DNA from: Bryobacteraceae bacterium
GTDB taxonomy: Bacteria; Acidobacteriota; Terriglobia; Bryobacterales; Bryobacteraceae
Direction of reading: 5' to 3'
Assembly: GCA_030039005.1 (NCBI GenBank)
Contig: JASHQT010000157.1
Span: 1-14,876, forward strand
Length of the DNA: 14,876 nt
Under the pieces are notes generated by a model. It had not been told where the DNA came from. It made no database searches and saw only the letters and a list, made by a program, of their open reading frames with translations. The translations under genes were made by a program, and so were the position numbers. Shown piece after piece: positions 6,909-14,687 of the stretch (its first letter is position 1; each line of letters opens with the position of its first letter).

Positions 6909-7442
6909 ATGCCCCAAGCCGCCACCACCGAATTCTGGAAAGATCTCCAGCCGATCCAAAAGGTCTTTCAGCTAGACGCGCTGCCCGAGGTCTACACGCG
7001 CGACGCCCCCAACGGCGACGAGCGCCTGTTCGTCCCCTTCAACGAAACGGTTTTTTCCAAGCCGCTGTGGATTTCGCCCGGCCAGAACAAGTGGGCCGAC
7101 ATTCTAATGGCCAAGCACGCGGGCCTGGTGAATCGCCACTATCATCCGCGCCCGGTGTTCGCCCTGACCATTTCCGGCAAGTGGGGCTACCTGGAGCACG
7201 ATTGGACCGCCACCGCCGGTGACTTCGTCTATGAAACGCCCGGCGAAGCCCACACGCTGGTGGCCTACGAGCACAAAGATCCGATGAAGGTGTTCTTCGT
7301 CGTGGAAGGCCCGCTCATCTGGCTGGATGAAAAAGGCGAGTCAGTCGGACACTTCGACGTGCACGACTACATCAAGCTCTGCCGGGCCCATTACGAGAAA
7401 GTGGGCCTGGGCGCGGACTACGTCAAGAGCCTTTTCCGCTGA
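6909..7442 (+). CDS. Cupin of the 2,4'-dihydroxyacetophenone dioxygenase family
   Basis: This 177-aa single-domain cupin carries cupin motif 1 as NRHYHPRPVFALTISGKWGYLEH, with H77 and H79, and motif 2 as GDFVYETPGEAHTLV, with H115, giving a three-histidine Fe(II) site. Length and histidine spacing agree with 2,4'-dihydroxyacetophenone dioxygenase, which cleaves the C-C bond between the carbonyl and hydroxymethyl carbons of aromatic alpha-hydroxyketones. Many family members have untested substrates, so the reaction is not assured. It is a cytosolic protein without a signal peptide. AGG stands close to the ATG in a weak ribosome binding site. It lies 15 nt after the permease and 54 nt before ptxB, all in one direction. 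No other aromatic-degradation genes are in the window, and a link to phosphite use is only positional. Confidence 0.85.
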   Translation: MPQAATTEFWKDLQPIQKVFQLDALPEVYTRDAPNGDERLFVPFNETVFSKPLWISPGQNKWADILMAKHAGLVNRHYHPRPVFALTISGKWGYLEHDWTATAGDFVYETPGEAHTLVAYEHKDPMKVFFVVEGPLIWLDEKGESVGHFDVHDYIKLCRAHYEKVGLGADYVKSLFR

Positions 7443-7496
7443 GTTTTCATGGGATTGTAACACATCTCTTATTGTCTATCGATATAGTAGAGTCTT
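7443..7496 (+). promoter_or_regulatory. AT-rich upstream region of the ptx operon, possible promoter
   Basis: The 54 nt between the cupin stop and ptxB are much more AT-rich than the surrounding genes and are the only sizeable non-coding gap before the operon. TATAGT (7483-7488) is a fair -10, but no -35 stands at a suitable distance (TTGTAA at 7455-7460 is 22 nt away). The palindrome TATCGATA (7477-7484) overlaps it. I see no Shine-Dalgarno sequence before the ATG at 7497 and no clear Pho-box-like repeats. A promoter here is plausible but weakly supported. Confidence 0.3.
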
Positions 7497-8348
7497 ATGG
7501 GCCACACTCGCCGCTCCTTCCTCACCCGCACCGCCGGAGGTCTCTCTGCGGCCGCCGCCTTCCGTCTCCGCGCCGCCGGATCTATTCGCGTCGGCATGGT
7601 CCCAGACGCCGGCGCCACGCAAGTCTCCATCGAAGAAAAAGCCCCCCTGCGCGATTACCTCGCGAAGGCAATCGGAACCAGTGTGGAGTTGATCATCCCC
7701 ACCAACTACAACGCGACTGTGGAAGCGCTCGGCAATGGCTCGCTCGACTTCGCGTATCTGGGCGCGCTTACCTACGTGAAGGCGCACGACCGCTACAACG
7801 TGACCCCGCTCGTCCAGCGCAGCGCCGACAAGAATTTCCATTCGCTGTTCATTACGCAGTCGGGCTCCTCGATCCACAAGCTCGGCGATTGCAAAGGCAA
7901 GCGCTTCGCCTTCGGCGACATCAACTCCACCAGCGGCCATCTGATTCCCTTCGACGAATTGCGCAAGGCGGGCGTCAATCCCGATGCCGACATGCAGGTT
8001 CGCTACACCGGCAGCCACGCGGCTACCGCCAAGGCCGTGGAGGCAGGCGCGGCCGACGCGGGCGCGCTAGATGAAACGGTGTACCATTCCATGGTTTCCG
8101 AAGGCAAAGTGGACGGAAACAAGGTCCGCGTTTTCCTCACATCGCCGCCGTTCGTCGACTACGTCTGGGTGGCGCGGGCGAACGTCGGCGCCGCCGAGCG
8201 CGACGGTTTCAGCAAGGCGTTCATCGAACTCAAAGAAGGCAAAGACGACGCGATCCTCAACATCCTCCGCGGCAAGGATTTCGTCCACGCGGACGACGCC
8301 GAATACGCGAACATCCGCAAAATTGCGCGCGATCTGAAAATGCTTTAG
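7497..8348 (+). CDS. ptxB: Phosphite/phosphonate ABC transporter substrate-binding protein (PhnD/PtxB type)
   Basis: This 283-aa exported protein begins with a Tat-like signal (HTRRSFLTRTAGG, with R5-R6, then an Ala-rich stretch). The mature domain is a PhnD-type type II periplasmic-binding fold: RVGMVPDAG (31-39), DFAYLGALTYV (84-94), the anion-binding loop INSTSGHLIPF (142-152), TGSHAATAKAV (171-181) and GAADAGALDE (184-193). These Ser/Thr/His loops hold the oxyanion. Relatives bind phosphonates or phosphite. Because the operon ends in ptxD and no C-P lyase genes are present, phosphite is the most likely ligand, hence the symbol; a broader phosphonate specificity cannot be excluded. ptxA follows after 9 nt. 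In Pseudomonas stutzeri the ATPase gene comes first; here the binding protein does. Confidence 0.9.
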   Translation: MGHTRRSFLTRTAGGLSAAAAFRLRAAGSIRVGMVPDAGATQVSIEEKAPLRDYLAKAIGTSVELIIPTNYNATVEALGNGSLDFAYLGALTYVKAHDRYNVTPLVQRSADKNFHSLFITQSGSSIHKLGDCKGKRFAFGDINSTSGHLIPFDELRKAGVNPDADMQVRYTGSHAATAKAVEAGAADAGALDETVYHSMVSEGKVDGNKVRVFLTSPPFVDYVWVARANVGAAERDGFSKAFIELKEGKDDAILNILRGKDFVHADDAEYANIRKIARDLKML

Positions 8349-8357
8349 GCTGGCCGC

Positions 8358-9122
8358 GTGCACTCCGCAGACTATTCGCTCGAGATTCGCGATCTGGCCG
8401 TTCGATACGGCTCGATCAGCGTCTTGAACGGTGTCTCGTGCGCCGTCCGCCGCGGCGAGCGCATCGCGATTCTGGGCCGGAGCGGCGCGGGCAAGACTTC
8501 GCTCTTGCGCGCGATCAATGGTTTCGTCCCGATCGCCTCCGGCGGCATACGGGTGGACGGCGTCGATGTCGGTGGCCTTCGCGGCCGGGCGCTGCGCGAG
8601 TTGCGTAGCCGTATCGGCGTGATCTCACAGCGGCACGACCTGATCGACAACCTTCGCGTCCACCAAAACGTGATGGCAGGCGCGCTGGGCCGCTGGTCCT
8701 CTTGGCGCGCGCTGCGGTTCTTGGTCTGGCCGGTGGCCGAAGAGCTCGACGAAGCTCGCGCGGCTCTGCAACGCGTCGGCCTGGAGCACAAACTGCGTGC
8801 GCGCACATCCAGCCTTTCGGGTGGCGAACACCAGCGCGTCGCCATCGCCCGCGCGCTGGTGCAGGATCCCGTTCTGTTGCTCGCCGACGAGCCTGTCGCC
8901 TCGCTCGATCCGGCGCTCAGCCAGCAAACGCTCGAACTGTTGTGCCGTCTGGCCGAGGAAAGCGGCGTCACGCTGCTCTGCACGCTGCATCAGCCGCATC
9001 TGGCCGAGCATTATTTCGATCGCATCATCGAAATGAGCAGAGGAGAAATTGTGTCCGAGCGCCGGGGCGAAGGGCGACTCGATGCCCCCGAGCTGTTCCC
9101 CGCCGTGGGAGAAGGCATCTGA
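8358..9122 (+). CDS. ptxA: Phosphite/phosphonate ABC transporter ATPase (PhnC/PtxA type)
   Basis: This 254-aa cytoplasmic ATPase energises the importer. It shows Walker A GRSGAGKT (40-47), the Q-loop glutamine (Q91), the ABC signature LSGGEHQR (153-160), Walker B LLLADE with catalytic E178, D-loop ASLD and switch H211 (TLHQ). The segment between Q-loop and signature (VMAGALGRWSSWRALRFL) is characteristic of PhnC proteins, where a similar Gly-Arg-x-x-x-W stretch is found. The start is a GTG 9 nt after the ptxB stop, and the stop TGA shares its A with the ATG of ptxC, so translation is coupled. Substrate specificity comes from the neighbouring binding protein and ptxD. Confidence 0.94.
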   Translation: MHSADYSLEIRDLAVRYGSISVLNGVSCAVRRGERIAILGRSGAGKTSLLRAINGFVPIASGGIRVDGVDVGGLRGRALRELRSRIGVISQRHDLIDNLRVHQNVMAGALGRWSSWRALRFLVWPVAEELDEARAALQRVGLEHKLRARTSSLSGGEHQRVAIARALVQDPVLLLADEPVASLDPALSQQTLELLCRLAEESGVTLLCTLHQPHLAEHYFDRIIEMSRGEIVSERRGEGRLDAPELFPAVGEGI

Positions 9123-10516
9123 TGGCTTCTCTCGCAGTTTTCTTCTCCCTGCTTCGCCAGTTCTTCCCGCCGGAGCTCTCCGCTCGGTATTTAAAAGCCG
9201 CGCTCACTCCCCTCGAACAAACCCTCGCGATGGCCGCGGGCGGCATTCTGGTTGCTGTAGTTATCGGATTGATTACGGGCATCTGGGTCGCTGCCGGGCT
9301 CCCGGGACATCGCACCGTGTATGCCGCGCTCGCGAGCGTCCGTTCGATTCCCGATCTCACGTTGGGAATCCTATGCGTAGTGGTTGTCGGAATCGGCTCG
9401 GCGGCCGGCATGCTCGCACTCGCCATCTTCTACAGCGCGGCCGTGGGCAAAATCTTCGCCGATCTGTTCCGCTCGGCCGATCGCGGCCCAATCCAGGCGC
9501 TGCGCGCTACCGGCGCCGGACGTCTTTCGGTGGCCTTGTTCGGCCTCCTGCCGCTGCGCTCCAAAGATATCCTGAGCTACGGCTCGTACGAATTCGAAAG
9601 CGCCATCCGCTGCTCGGTGATTGTGGGCGCGGTGGGCGGCGGCGGAATCGGCACGGAACTGGTGGGAACCATCAACGCCCTCGATTACCGGCGCGCCACT
9701 ACCATCATCCTGCTGCTCATCGCCCTGATCGCCGTCATCGACGCCTGCGCCCGCTGGATCAAACAAAGACCTGGTCTTCTGTTTGTGGCCTTCCCGCTCG
9801 CGGCCCTGGCCTTCTGGCAGGACCGCCCGAGCATGCTCGCGCTCGCGCACTCCGCTCACACCTTCGCCGGAATGTTTCCGCCGCAACTGCCGCGCGATGC
9901 CATCGCCAGCCTGCCGAAGCTGTTGCTCCAAACCGCCGAGATCGCCGTCGGCGGGACGTTCTTCGCGATGCTTGGCGCGCTCCCGCTGGGACTCGCGGCC
10001 GCGCGCAATTTCGTGCCGCCGTGGATTTCCCTGCCCGTTCGCCGCGTGCTCGAAGGCTTTCGCGCCATCCCGGAATTGGTTTGGGGACTGGTATTAGTCA
10101 GCGTGATCGGCACCGGTCCCGAAGCCGGCATCATCGCGCTGGCCTTGCATGGCACAGGGTCACTCGGAAGGCTTTACGCTGAATCGTTCGAAAACATCCG
10201 TAGAGAACCGGTCGAGTCGATCGCAGCCACCGGCGCGCGCCCGCTCGCAATCGCAGGATTCGCGCACGTCCCATTGGCGATCGCGCCGCTTGCCGTCCAC
10301 ACGCTGTTTCGCCTGGAATGGAACGTGCGCGCGGCCACCATCGTTGGCGTGATCGGCGCAGGCGGCATCGGCGAAGCGCTCTATAATGCCCAGCAGCTTT
10401 TCTTCTACCGGCAAATGGCCGCCTACATCGCGATCACTTGGGTCATCGTCGCGGCCGTTGACTACTTCAGCAGCCGCTTCCGCGCCGACATGGGATTGAT
10501 GGAGCGCTACGCGTGA
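9122..10516 (+). CDS. ptxC: Fused double PhnE/PtxC phosphite (phosphonate) transporter permease
   Basis: This 464-aa inner-membrane protein contains two PhnE-type permease domains in one chain. The first (about 20-215) has [10 protein letters not shown] (75-84), the coupling loop QALRATGAG (125-133) and [13 protein letters not shown] (168-180). The second (about 255-455) repeats them as [10 protein letters not shown] (315-324), ESIAATGAR (365-373) and [13 protein letters not shown] (408-420). Ordinary PhnE is about 270 residues and works as a homodimer, so this gene encodes the whole transmembrane pore as one polypeptide. The ATG at 9122 overlaps the ptxA stop by one base; a longer open frame extends far upstream into ptxA but is out of its frame and not real. 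The 3' end overlaps ptxD by 4 nt (GTGA). The two halves differ, so they can specialise. Confidence 0.93.
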   Translation: MASLAVFFSLLRQFFPPELSARYLKAALTPLEQTLAMAAGGILVAVVIGLITGIWVAAGLPGHRTVYAALASVRSIPDLTLGILCVVVVGIGSAAGMLALAIFYSAAVGKIFADLFRSADRGPIQALRATGAGRLSVALFGLLPLRSKDILSYGSYEFESAIRCSVIVGAVGGGGIGTELVGTINALDYRRATTIILLLIALIAVIDACARWIKQRPGLLFVAFPLAALAFWQDRPSMLALAHSAHTFAGMFPPQLPRDAIASLPKLLLQTAEIAVGGTFFAMLGALPLGLAAARNFVPPWISLPVRRVLEGFRAIPELVWGLVLVSVIGTGPEAGIIALALHGTGSLGRLYAESFENIRREPVESIAATGARPLAIAGFAHVPLAIAPLAVHTLFRLEWNVRAATIVGVIGAGGIGEALYNAQQLFFYRQMAAYIAITWVIVAAVDYFSSRFRADMGLMERYA

Positions 10517-11475
10517 GTGGACCTCCACGCGTGGTGATCACCCAGCGTCCGTTCCCGGAAACAGTCGATCTGCTCTCGCCCCACGCCGAGGTCATCGTCG
10601 GTCCGCCCGCGCGCGACGCCGATGCCTTGCTGGTCTTTATGCCCGATTCCCTGGATGCCGCGTTCCTCGAATCCTGTCCGAACTTGAAAATCGTAGCTGC
10701 CGCGCTGAAGGGCTTCGACAATTTTGACGTGGATGCGTGCACGCGGCTCGGCATCTGGTTCACCATCGTCCCGGATCTGCTCACTGAACCCACGGCGGAG
10801 CTCGCTCTCGCGCTGATGCTCTCGCTCGCGCGCAACATTTTGCCCGGCGACCGTCTGATCCGCAGCGGTGCATATCAAGGCTGGCGTCCGATCCTCTATG
10901 GAACCGGGCTTTCCGGAAGCAAAGTGGGGATGCTCGGATTCGGCGCTGTGGGCCGCGCGCTCGCGCAAATGCTCCTAGGATTTTCGTGCCGCGTTGAGTA
11001 CCACGACCCAGCCGCGGGCTATTCCACCCCGCTAGAGACGCTGCTCGAATCGAGCGATTTCGTGCTGCCGCTTCTCCCTCTCACCAAGAAAACTTTCCAT
11101 CTGCTGGACCGCGACGCGCTTGCCCGCATGAAGCCCGGCGCGTACCTGATCAACGTGAGCCGCGGCTCGGTGGTCGATGAAGAGGCCGTCGCCGACGCCC
11201 TCGAATCCGGGCATCTCGCCGGCTATGCGGCGGACACTTTCGAAATGGAAGATTGGGCGCGCCACGATCGCCCGCGTTCGATCAACCCGCGCTTGCTGCG
11301 CCTCACCCGTACACTCTTCACCCCGCATCTCGGCTCGGCGGTAATCTCCGCGCGCCGCGAAATTGAACGCGCCACCGCCTGCAACATTGTTCAAGTCCTG
11401 CGTGGCGAACGCCCTTCCGGCGCCATCAACAACCCTGCCCGGCCGCGCGGCACGGGACACTTAGCGGGCCGCTAA
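10513..11475 (+). CDS. ptxD: Phosphite dehydrogenase (phosphonate dehydrogenase, NAD-dependent)
   Basis: This 320-aa enzyme of the D-2-hydroxyacid dehydrogenase superfamily oxidises phosphite to phosphate with reduction of NAD+. Motifs known from Pseudomonas stutzeri PtxD are present: FMPD (42-45), [14 protein letters not shown] (64-77), [13 protein letters not shown] (86-98), [11 protein letters not shown] (123-133), SRGSVVDE (216-223), [19 protein letters not shown] (237-255) and [10 protein letters not shown] (268-277). The catalytic set is K66, R217, E246, H272, plus R281, W124, Y129 and M43, matching K76, R237, E266, H292, R301, W134, Y139 and M53. The NAD loop is GFGAVG (142-147), and D165 stands where E175 gives NAD preference. 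Two regions are about 10 residues shorter than in P. stutzeri: the N-terminal part and the loop after D165. The start is a GTG overlapping the ptxC stop by 4 nt. It ends tail-to-tail with the toxin gene, with 4 nt overlap. Confidence 0.94.
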   Translation: MSGPPRVVITQRPFPETVDLLSPHAEVIVGPPARDADALLVFMPDSLDAAFLESCPNLKIVAAALKGFDNFDVDACTRLGIWFTIVPDLLTEPTAELALALMLSLARNILPGDRLIRSGAYQGWRPILYGTGLSGSKVGMLGFGAVGRALAQMLLGFSCRVEYHDPAAGYSTPLETLLESSDFVLPLLPLTKKTFHLLDRDALARMKPGAYLINVSRGSVVDEEAVADALESGHLAGYAADTFEMEDWARHDRPRSINPRLLRLTRTLFTPHLGSAVISARREIERATACNIVQVLRGERPSGAINNPARPRGTGHLAGR

Positions 11476-11819
11476 TTCAGGTCGAGGGCCGCCTTCAGGC
11501 CCTCCTCGACGGAACTCAGCGCGCTAGGCGTCAAGGACCCAACGTATCGAGAGAGTTTTGCGCGATCGAGCGTTGTTACCTGATGGCAGACAGCTACACC
11601 ATCGCGGGGAAGACCGCTGGCCAAGCGCGGAACCTGCACCGCTGTGGGACCGCGACGCGCTTGCATCTTCGAAGTCGACATCGGAACTACAATAACCGAC
11701 CGCCACCCCGGTGTCTGGTTAAAGCCGTCGTGAGACATGACGATCACGGGTCTGCGGCCTGCCTGCTCTGAGCCTGAACGCGGAGCCAGATCGGCCCAAT
11801 ATATCTCGCCTCGTTTCAC
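11472..11819 (-). CDS. mazF: MazF/PemK-family endoribonuclease toxin
   Basis: This 115-aa protein has the full MazF/PemK outline: [12 protein letters not shown] (2-13), GRRPVIVMS (21-29), [14 protein letters not shown] (37-50) and [22 protein letters not shown]22/R23 and S48/T49 occupy the places of the catalytic Arg and Thr of sequence-specific mRNA interferases. The start is a GTG placed directly after the antitoxin stop (TAA then GTG), so the toxin depends on antitoxin translation. Its stop overlaps the ptxD stop from the other strand by 4 nt. It probably cleaves RNA at a short single-stranded motif when the antitoxin decays; the target sequence cannot be read from the protein. The gene looks intact. 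Confidence 0.93.
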   Translation of the reverse strand: MKRGEIYWADLAPRSGSEQAGRRPVIVMSHDGFNQTPGWRSVIVVPMSTSKMQARRGPTAVQVPRLASGLPRDGVAVCHQVTTLDRAKLSRYVGSLTPSALSSVEEGLKAALDLN

Positions 11820-12068
11820 TTAGGCCTCGCGTTCGAGCAGCACTTCTAAAGTGGCGCGTTCCAGTGCGCGGTCCAAATCCAACCCGGTGCCCGCCATTTT
11901 GGCGGCATAGGCCTTTATGGCGCGGTCACGGGTAGCCTTTTTGCGCGCCGTAAGCCAGGTCTGAATGGCCTGTCTCGCCATCGAAGTGGCAGGTATCCGG
12001 CTGCGTTCCGCCTCCATTTTCAGGTCTTCGTAAACCTCATCCGGAAGGGGCAAATGGAAGTTTTTCAT
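11820..12068 (-). CDS. Ribbon-helix-helix antitoxin of the MazEF/PemIK-type pair
   Basis: This is an 82-aa protein. The N-terminal strand FHLPLP (4-9), followed by DEVYEDLKMEAERSRIPATSMARQAIQTWL, is a ribbon-helix-helix (CopG/Arc-like) DNA-binding domain. The C-terminal half (KATRDRAIKAYAAKMAG onwards) is a charged helix that would wrap the toxin. It starts at the ATG at 12068 with no Shine-Dalgarno sequence, and ends directly before the toxin GTG. The upstream palindrome overlaps its start codon and suggests autorepression by the toxin-antitoxin complex. The call rests on the fold pattern plus the pairing. Confidence 0.88.
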   Translation of the reverse strand: MKNFHLPLPDEVYEDLKMEAERSRIPATSMARQAIQTWLTARKKATRDRAIKAYAAKMAGTGLDLDRALERATLEVLLEREA

Positions 12069-12087
12069 GCCATACTATTGTGGCATG
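12066..12087. promoter_or_regulatory. Candidate autoregulatory operator of the toxin-antitoxin pair
   Basis: CATGCCA (12066-12072) and TGGCATG (12081-12087) form a perfect 7-bp inverted repeat separated by 8 nt. In the full 22 bp, 18 positions obey the symmetry. It overlaps the antitoxin ATG at 12068. A further copy of the half-site, ATGGCA, follows at 12092-12097. Ribbon-helix-helix antitoxins bind short repeated half-sites of this type next to their own promoter. Binding is inferred. Confidence 0.55.
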
Positions 12088-12105
12088 ATTTATGGCAAAT
12101 TGCGC

Positions 12106-14670
12106 CTAATGCGCGTTTACCAGCGCGGGCCAATCCACGATCACCGACAGCGCCGCGGCCTGCTGCGGCGGGGCCTGCACCAGAAACCGGTCGCCCGCGG
12201 CGGTCACATCGTACGGTATGAAATTGATGGTCGGCGTCGGCAGCGGAAACAATTCGCGCGGCGTCGCAGCTTCCACCGCGCTCTTGCCGATCTTCAGATC
12301 CACCGCCATCAGCCGGTCGTTCAGCGACACGTAAAACAATTCGCGTCCGTCCGGACCCCAGCGCGGAAATCTTCCCCCGCCCGCCGACGCCTGAAACTTG
12401 CCCTGGGGCTCCGGAAATGCCTGCACGTACACCTCGTTTTGCCCGGATTCATTCGACGTATACGCCACCCAGCGCGGATCCGCCCGCGGAAAAAACACGC
12501 CGTCCTGCTCATTGAATTGGGTTTGCAAATAGCCCCGCGGCGGGCCCGTTGGACTACCGTTCGAATTGACCGGCAGCATCCGAATGTCAGACCGTGCTCC
12601 GGGCGAAATTTGATCGAACAGAATCAGACGCCCATCGCGCGACCAATCGGTCGTGGATTGGATGCCTGCCGCTTCGGTGACCTGTTGTTCCCCGCCCGCG
12701 CCGTTCGCATCTTTGCGGTAAATCGCATTGCGCCAGCGATACACCAGCGTGCCTCCGTCGGGCGACCACACCGGGTCCGCATGCGCCGTGCCGGTAAAGG
12801 TGAACCGGCTCGCGACGTTGCGCTCGACGTCGAGCAGCCACAAATCGGCGCGCGCCGGGTTCCCGATGGCCGTCGCCACGCGCCGCCCGTCGGGCGAAAT
12901 GCGAAAGATCAAATAGTCGTTGGGTTCACCCAGCGTGCCCTGCGGCTTGCCTGACGCATCCAACCACGTGAGTTGGTTCTGTCCGCTCGCCGAATATAGG
13001 AGCAGTCCGTTGCTCGAGGCCGCGACGTTCATGCGCCCCGTGATCGCGGACTTGCCCACCGGATCGGCTACGGGCGCGGGCTCACCCGAAAGCTTTAGCT
13101 TCTTGGCATCAAACGGCTGGGCTTCCAAAGTGGTCCCGCGCATCCACAGCAGATAACCCGATGCATAGATCGCATTAGTATCCGTGGTCACCAGACGAAC
13201 GCGATGGTTCGGATCCGCGAGCGATGCGGCGTACACGGCGCTCGCGTCGGGCTTGGCGCTTTGCGCGAGATACAAAAAATTTCCGCCGGGCAGCGCCTGC
13301 GGCCAATAATGGGCTAAGTCGCCGTTCGCGGCATCGAATTTAGTGATGATCGCGGGCGTGCCGCCGGACGCAGGCACTTCGAAAATCGCACTGGCCAGAG
13401 TCGCGAACAGGATGTGGCCGTCGTCGGTCCAGGTTCCTCCCCGTCCCGGACCGAAGGTGTCGCAAATGGTCGTGGGCGCGGGTCCGTTCAAATCCACGCG
13501 CCGCAGCTTGCCCTCGGCGAAAAACGCGATGGACTTGCTATCCGGCGACCAGAACGGCGAAAATGCGCCTTCGGTTCCCAGCAACGGACGCACCACCGTT
13601 CCGTCCAGAGCGCGCACCCACAGAAAGCTGCGCCCGCCGAGCGTCGCGACGAAGGCCGCGTTCTGGCCATCGGGTGCGAGCGCGAGTCCGCCCGAACCCG
13701 CGCCGATGGTGAAGCGGCCGTTCGCGGGCGCGGTGAGGTCGAACCGGAATGCGCGCTGCGTCGCAGCCGGACGCCCCCAATGCGACACCGCCCATCCGGC
13801 CAACGCACCGATCGCGGCAGCCGCGGCAATCGCCATCCACCACAGGCTGCCAGCTCGCCCGGATAATCGTGGAGACCCTCCCGCCGGCTGCTCGAATGCC
13901 CATTTGAGCGCCCGCTTCAACTCCCGCGCGCTCTGAAACCTTTGCGCAGGATCTTTATTCAGGCAGGCGCGCACCACGCGGTCGATGGCCGGCGGAGCCG
14001 CCAGCGGCGCGGGCTCTTTGTCGAGAATGGCCGCGATCACCGTAGCCGCGTTCGGCCCTTCGAACGCGCGGCGTCCGCTCAGCATTTCGTACAGCACGCA
14101 TCCGAACGAGAACAGATCGCTGCGCGCGTCGGCTTCCTTGCCCTGCAACTGTTCGGGCGACATGTATTGCAGCGTCCCCACGATCGCGCCTTCGCCGGTC
14201 AGCGCCTGCGTCAGCGTCGAATCAGTTTCCTTGAGCGGCCCGCCATGCTTGGCGAGTCCGAAATCGAGCAGCTTGATTCCCGCGCGCGACACCAGAATAT
14301 TGGCCGGCTTCAAATCGCGATGCGTGATTCCCTTCTGGTGCGCGGCGTCGAGCGCATCCAAAATCTGCTCGCAATATTCGGCGGCGCGCTCCAGCGGCAA
14401 AGGCCCGGCGAGCGGCGCGCCATCCACGTACTCCATCACCAGGTAGTTCGGCCCCACGTCGTAGATCTGGCAAATGTGGGGATGATTCAGCGCCGCTACC
14501 GCGCGCGCCTCACGCTCGAAACGCTCGCTGAACTCGAGCTTCGAAACCTTCAGCGCGACGATGCGGTCCAGCCGTGGATCACGCGCTTTCCAGACTTCGC
14601 CCGTGCCGCCGGTGCCAAGCTGCGAAATGATTTCGTAGGCGCCTAGTCTGTCGCCCGGCGATAGCGGCAT
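12106..14670 (-). CDS. Membrane Ser/Thr protein kinase with C-terminal TolB/WD40-like propeller
   Basis: This 854-aa protein starts with a complete PknB-type kinase domain (about 11-260): glycine loop GTGGTGEV (19-26), VALK with K41, E54 in helix C, catalytic HRDLKPAN (117-124), DFG (136-138), SPE (171-173) and DxRSDLFSFG (181-190). A short Pro/Gly linker leads to one membrane segment (about 275-297), so the kinase is cytoplasmic. The remaining 550 residues lie outside and form beta-propeller repeats of the PD40/TolB kind, such as LAPDGQNAAFV, FWSPDSKSIAFF, ISPDGRRVATA, VWSPDGGTLVY and RWGPDGRELFYV. Such kinases are abundant in Acidobacteriota; the propeller probably senses an extracytoplasmic ligand or partner. 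The start ATG at 14670 lies 17 nt after the stop of the preceding gene and has no clear ribosome binding site, so translation may depend on that gene. Substrates are unknown. Confidence 0.94.
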   Translation of the reverse strand: MPLSPGDRLGAYEIISQLGTGGTGEVWKARDPRLDRIVALKVSKLEFSERFEREARAVAALNHPHICQIYDVGPNYLVMEYVDGAPLAGPLPLERAAEYCEQILDALDAAHQKGITHRDLKPANILVSRAGIKLLDFGLAKHGGPLKETDSTLTQALTGEGAIVGTLQYMSPEQLQGKEADARSDLFSFGCVLYEMLSGRRAFEGPNAATVIAAILDKEPAPLAAPPAIDRVVRACLNKDPAQRFQSARELKRALKWAFEQPAGGSPRLSGRAGSLWWMAIAAAAAIGALAGWAVSHWGRPAATQRAFRFDLTAPANGRFTIGAGSGGLALAPDGQNAAFVATLGGRSFLWVRALDGTVVRPLLGTEGAFSPFWSPDSKSIAFFAEGKLRRVDLNGPAPTTICDTFGPGRGGTWTDDGHILFATLASAIFEVPASGGTPAIITKFDAANGDLAHYWPQALPGGNFLYLAQSAKPDASAVYAASLADPNHRVRLVTTDTNAIYASGYLLWMRGTTLEAQPFDAKKLKLSGEPAPVADPVGKSAITGRMNVAASSNGLLLYSASGQNQLTWLDASGKPQGTLGEPNDYLIFRISPDGRRVATAIGNPARADLWLLDVERNVASRFTFTGTAHADPVWSPDGGTLVYRWRNAIYRKDANGAGGEQQVTEAAGIQSTTDWSRDGRLILFDQISPGARSDIRMLPVNSNGSPTGPPRGYLQTQFNEQDGVFFPRADPRWVAYTSNESGQNEVYVQAFPEPQGKFQASAGGGRFPRWGPDGRELFYVSLNDRLMAVDLKIGKSAVEAATPRELFPLPTPTINFIPYDVTAAGDRFLVQAPPQQAAALSVIVDWPALVNAH

Positions 14671-14687
14671 GTCATAAAGAGTCTACT

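Noticed and set aside
5796..6959. A 387-codon open frame on the minus strand inside the permease
   Set aside because: It overlaps well-supported coding sequence; the product is low-complexity, rich in Arg, Gly, Asp and His, without any recognisable domain.
7477..7484. TATCGATA as a second operator for the SahR-like regulator upstream of the ptx operon
   Set aside because: Only an 8-bp core palindrome is present; the flanks do not match the ATATCnACA half-site.
8702..9121. An N-terminal extension of the permease frame by 140 codons
   Set aside because: The extension runs through ptxA in another frame and is Arg/Ala-rich noise; the ATG at 9122 matches the family start and the coupled overlap.
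7497..10516. Reading the transporter as part of a C-P lyase (phn) operon
   Set aside because: No phnG-phnM genes are in the window and the operon ends in a clear ptxD, so phosphite is the better substrate call.
12067..12954. A 295-codon open frame on the plus strand opposite the kinase propeller
   Set aside because: The kinase reading is certain and this product is Arg/His-rich shadow sequence, although its ATG falls inside the toxin-antitoxin operator.
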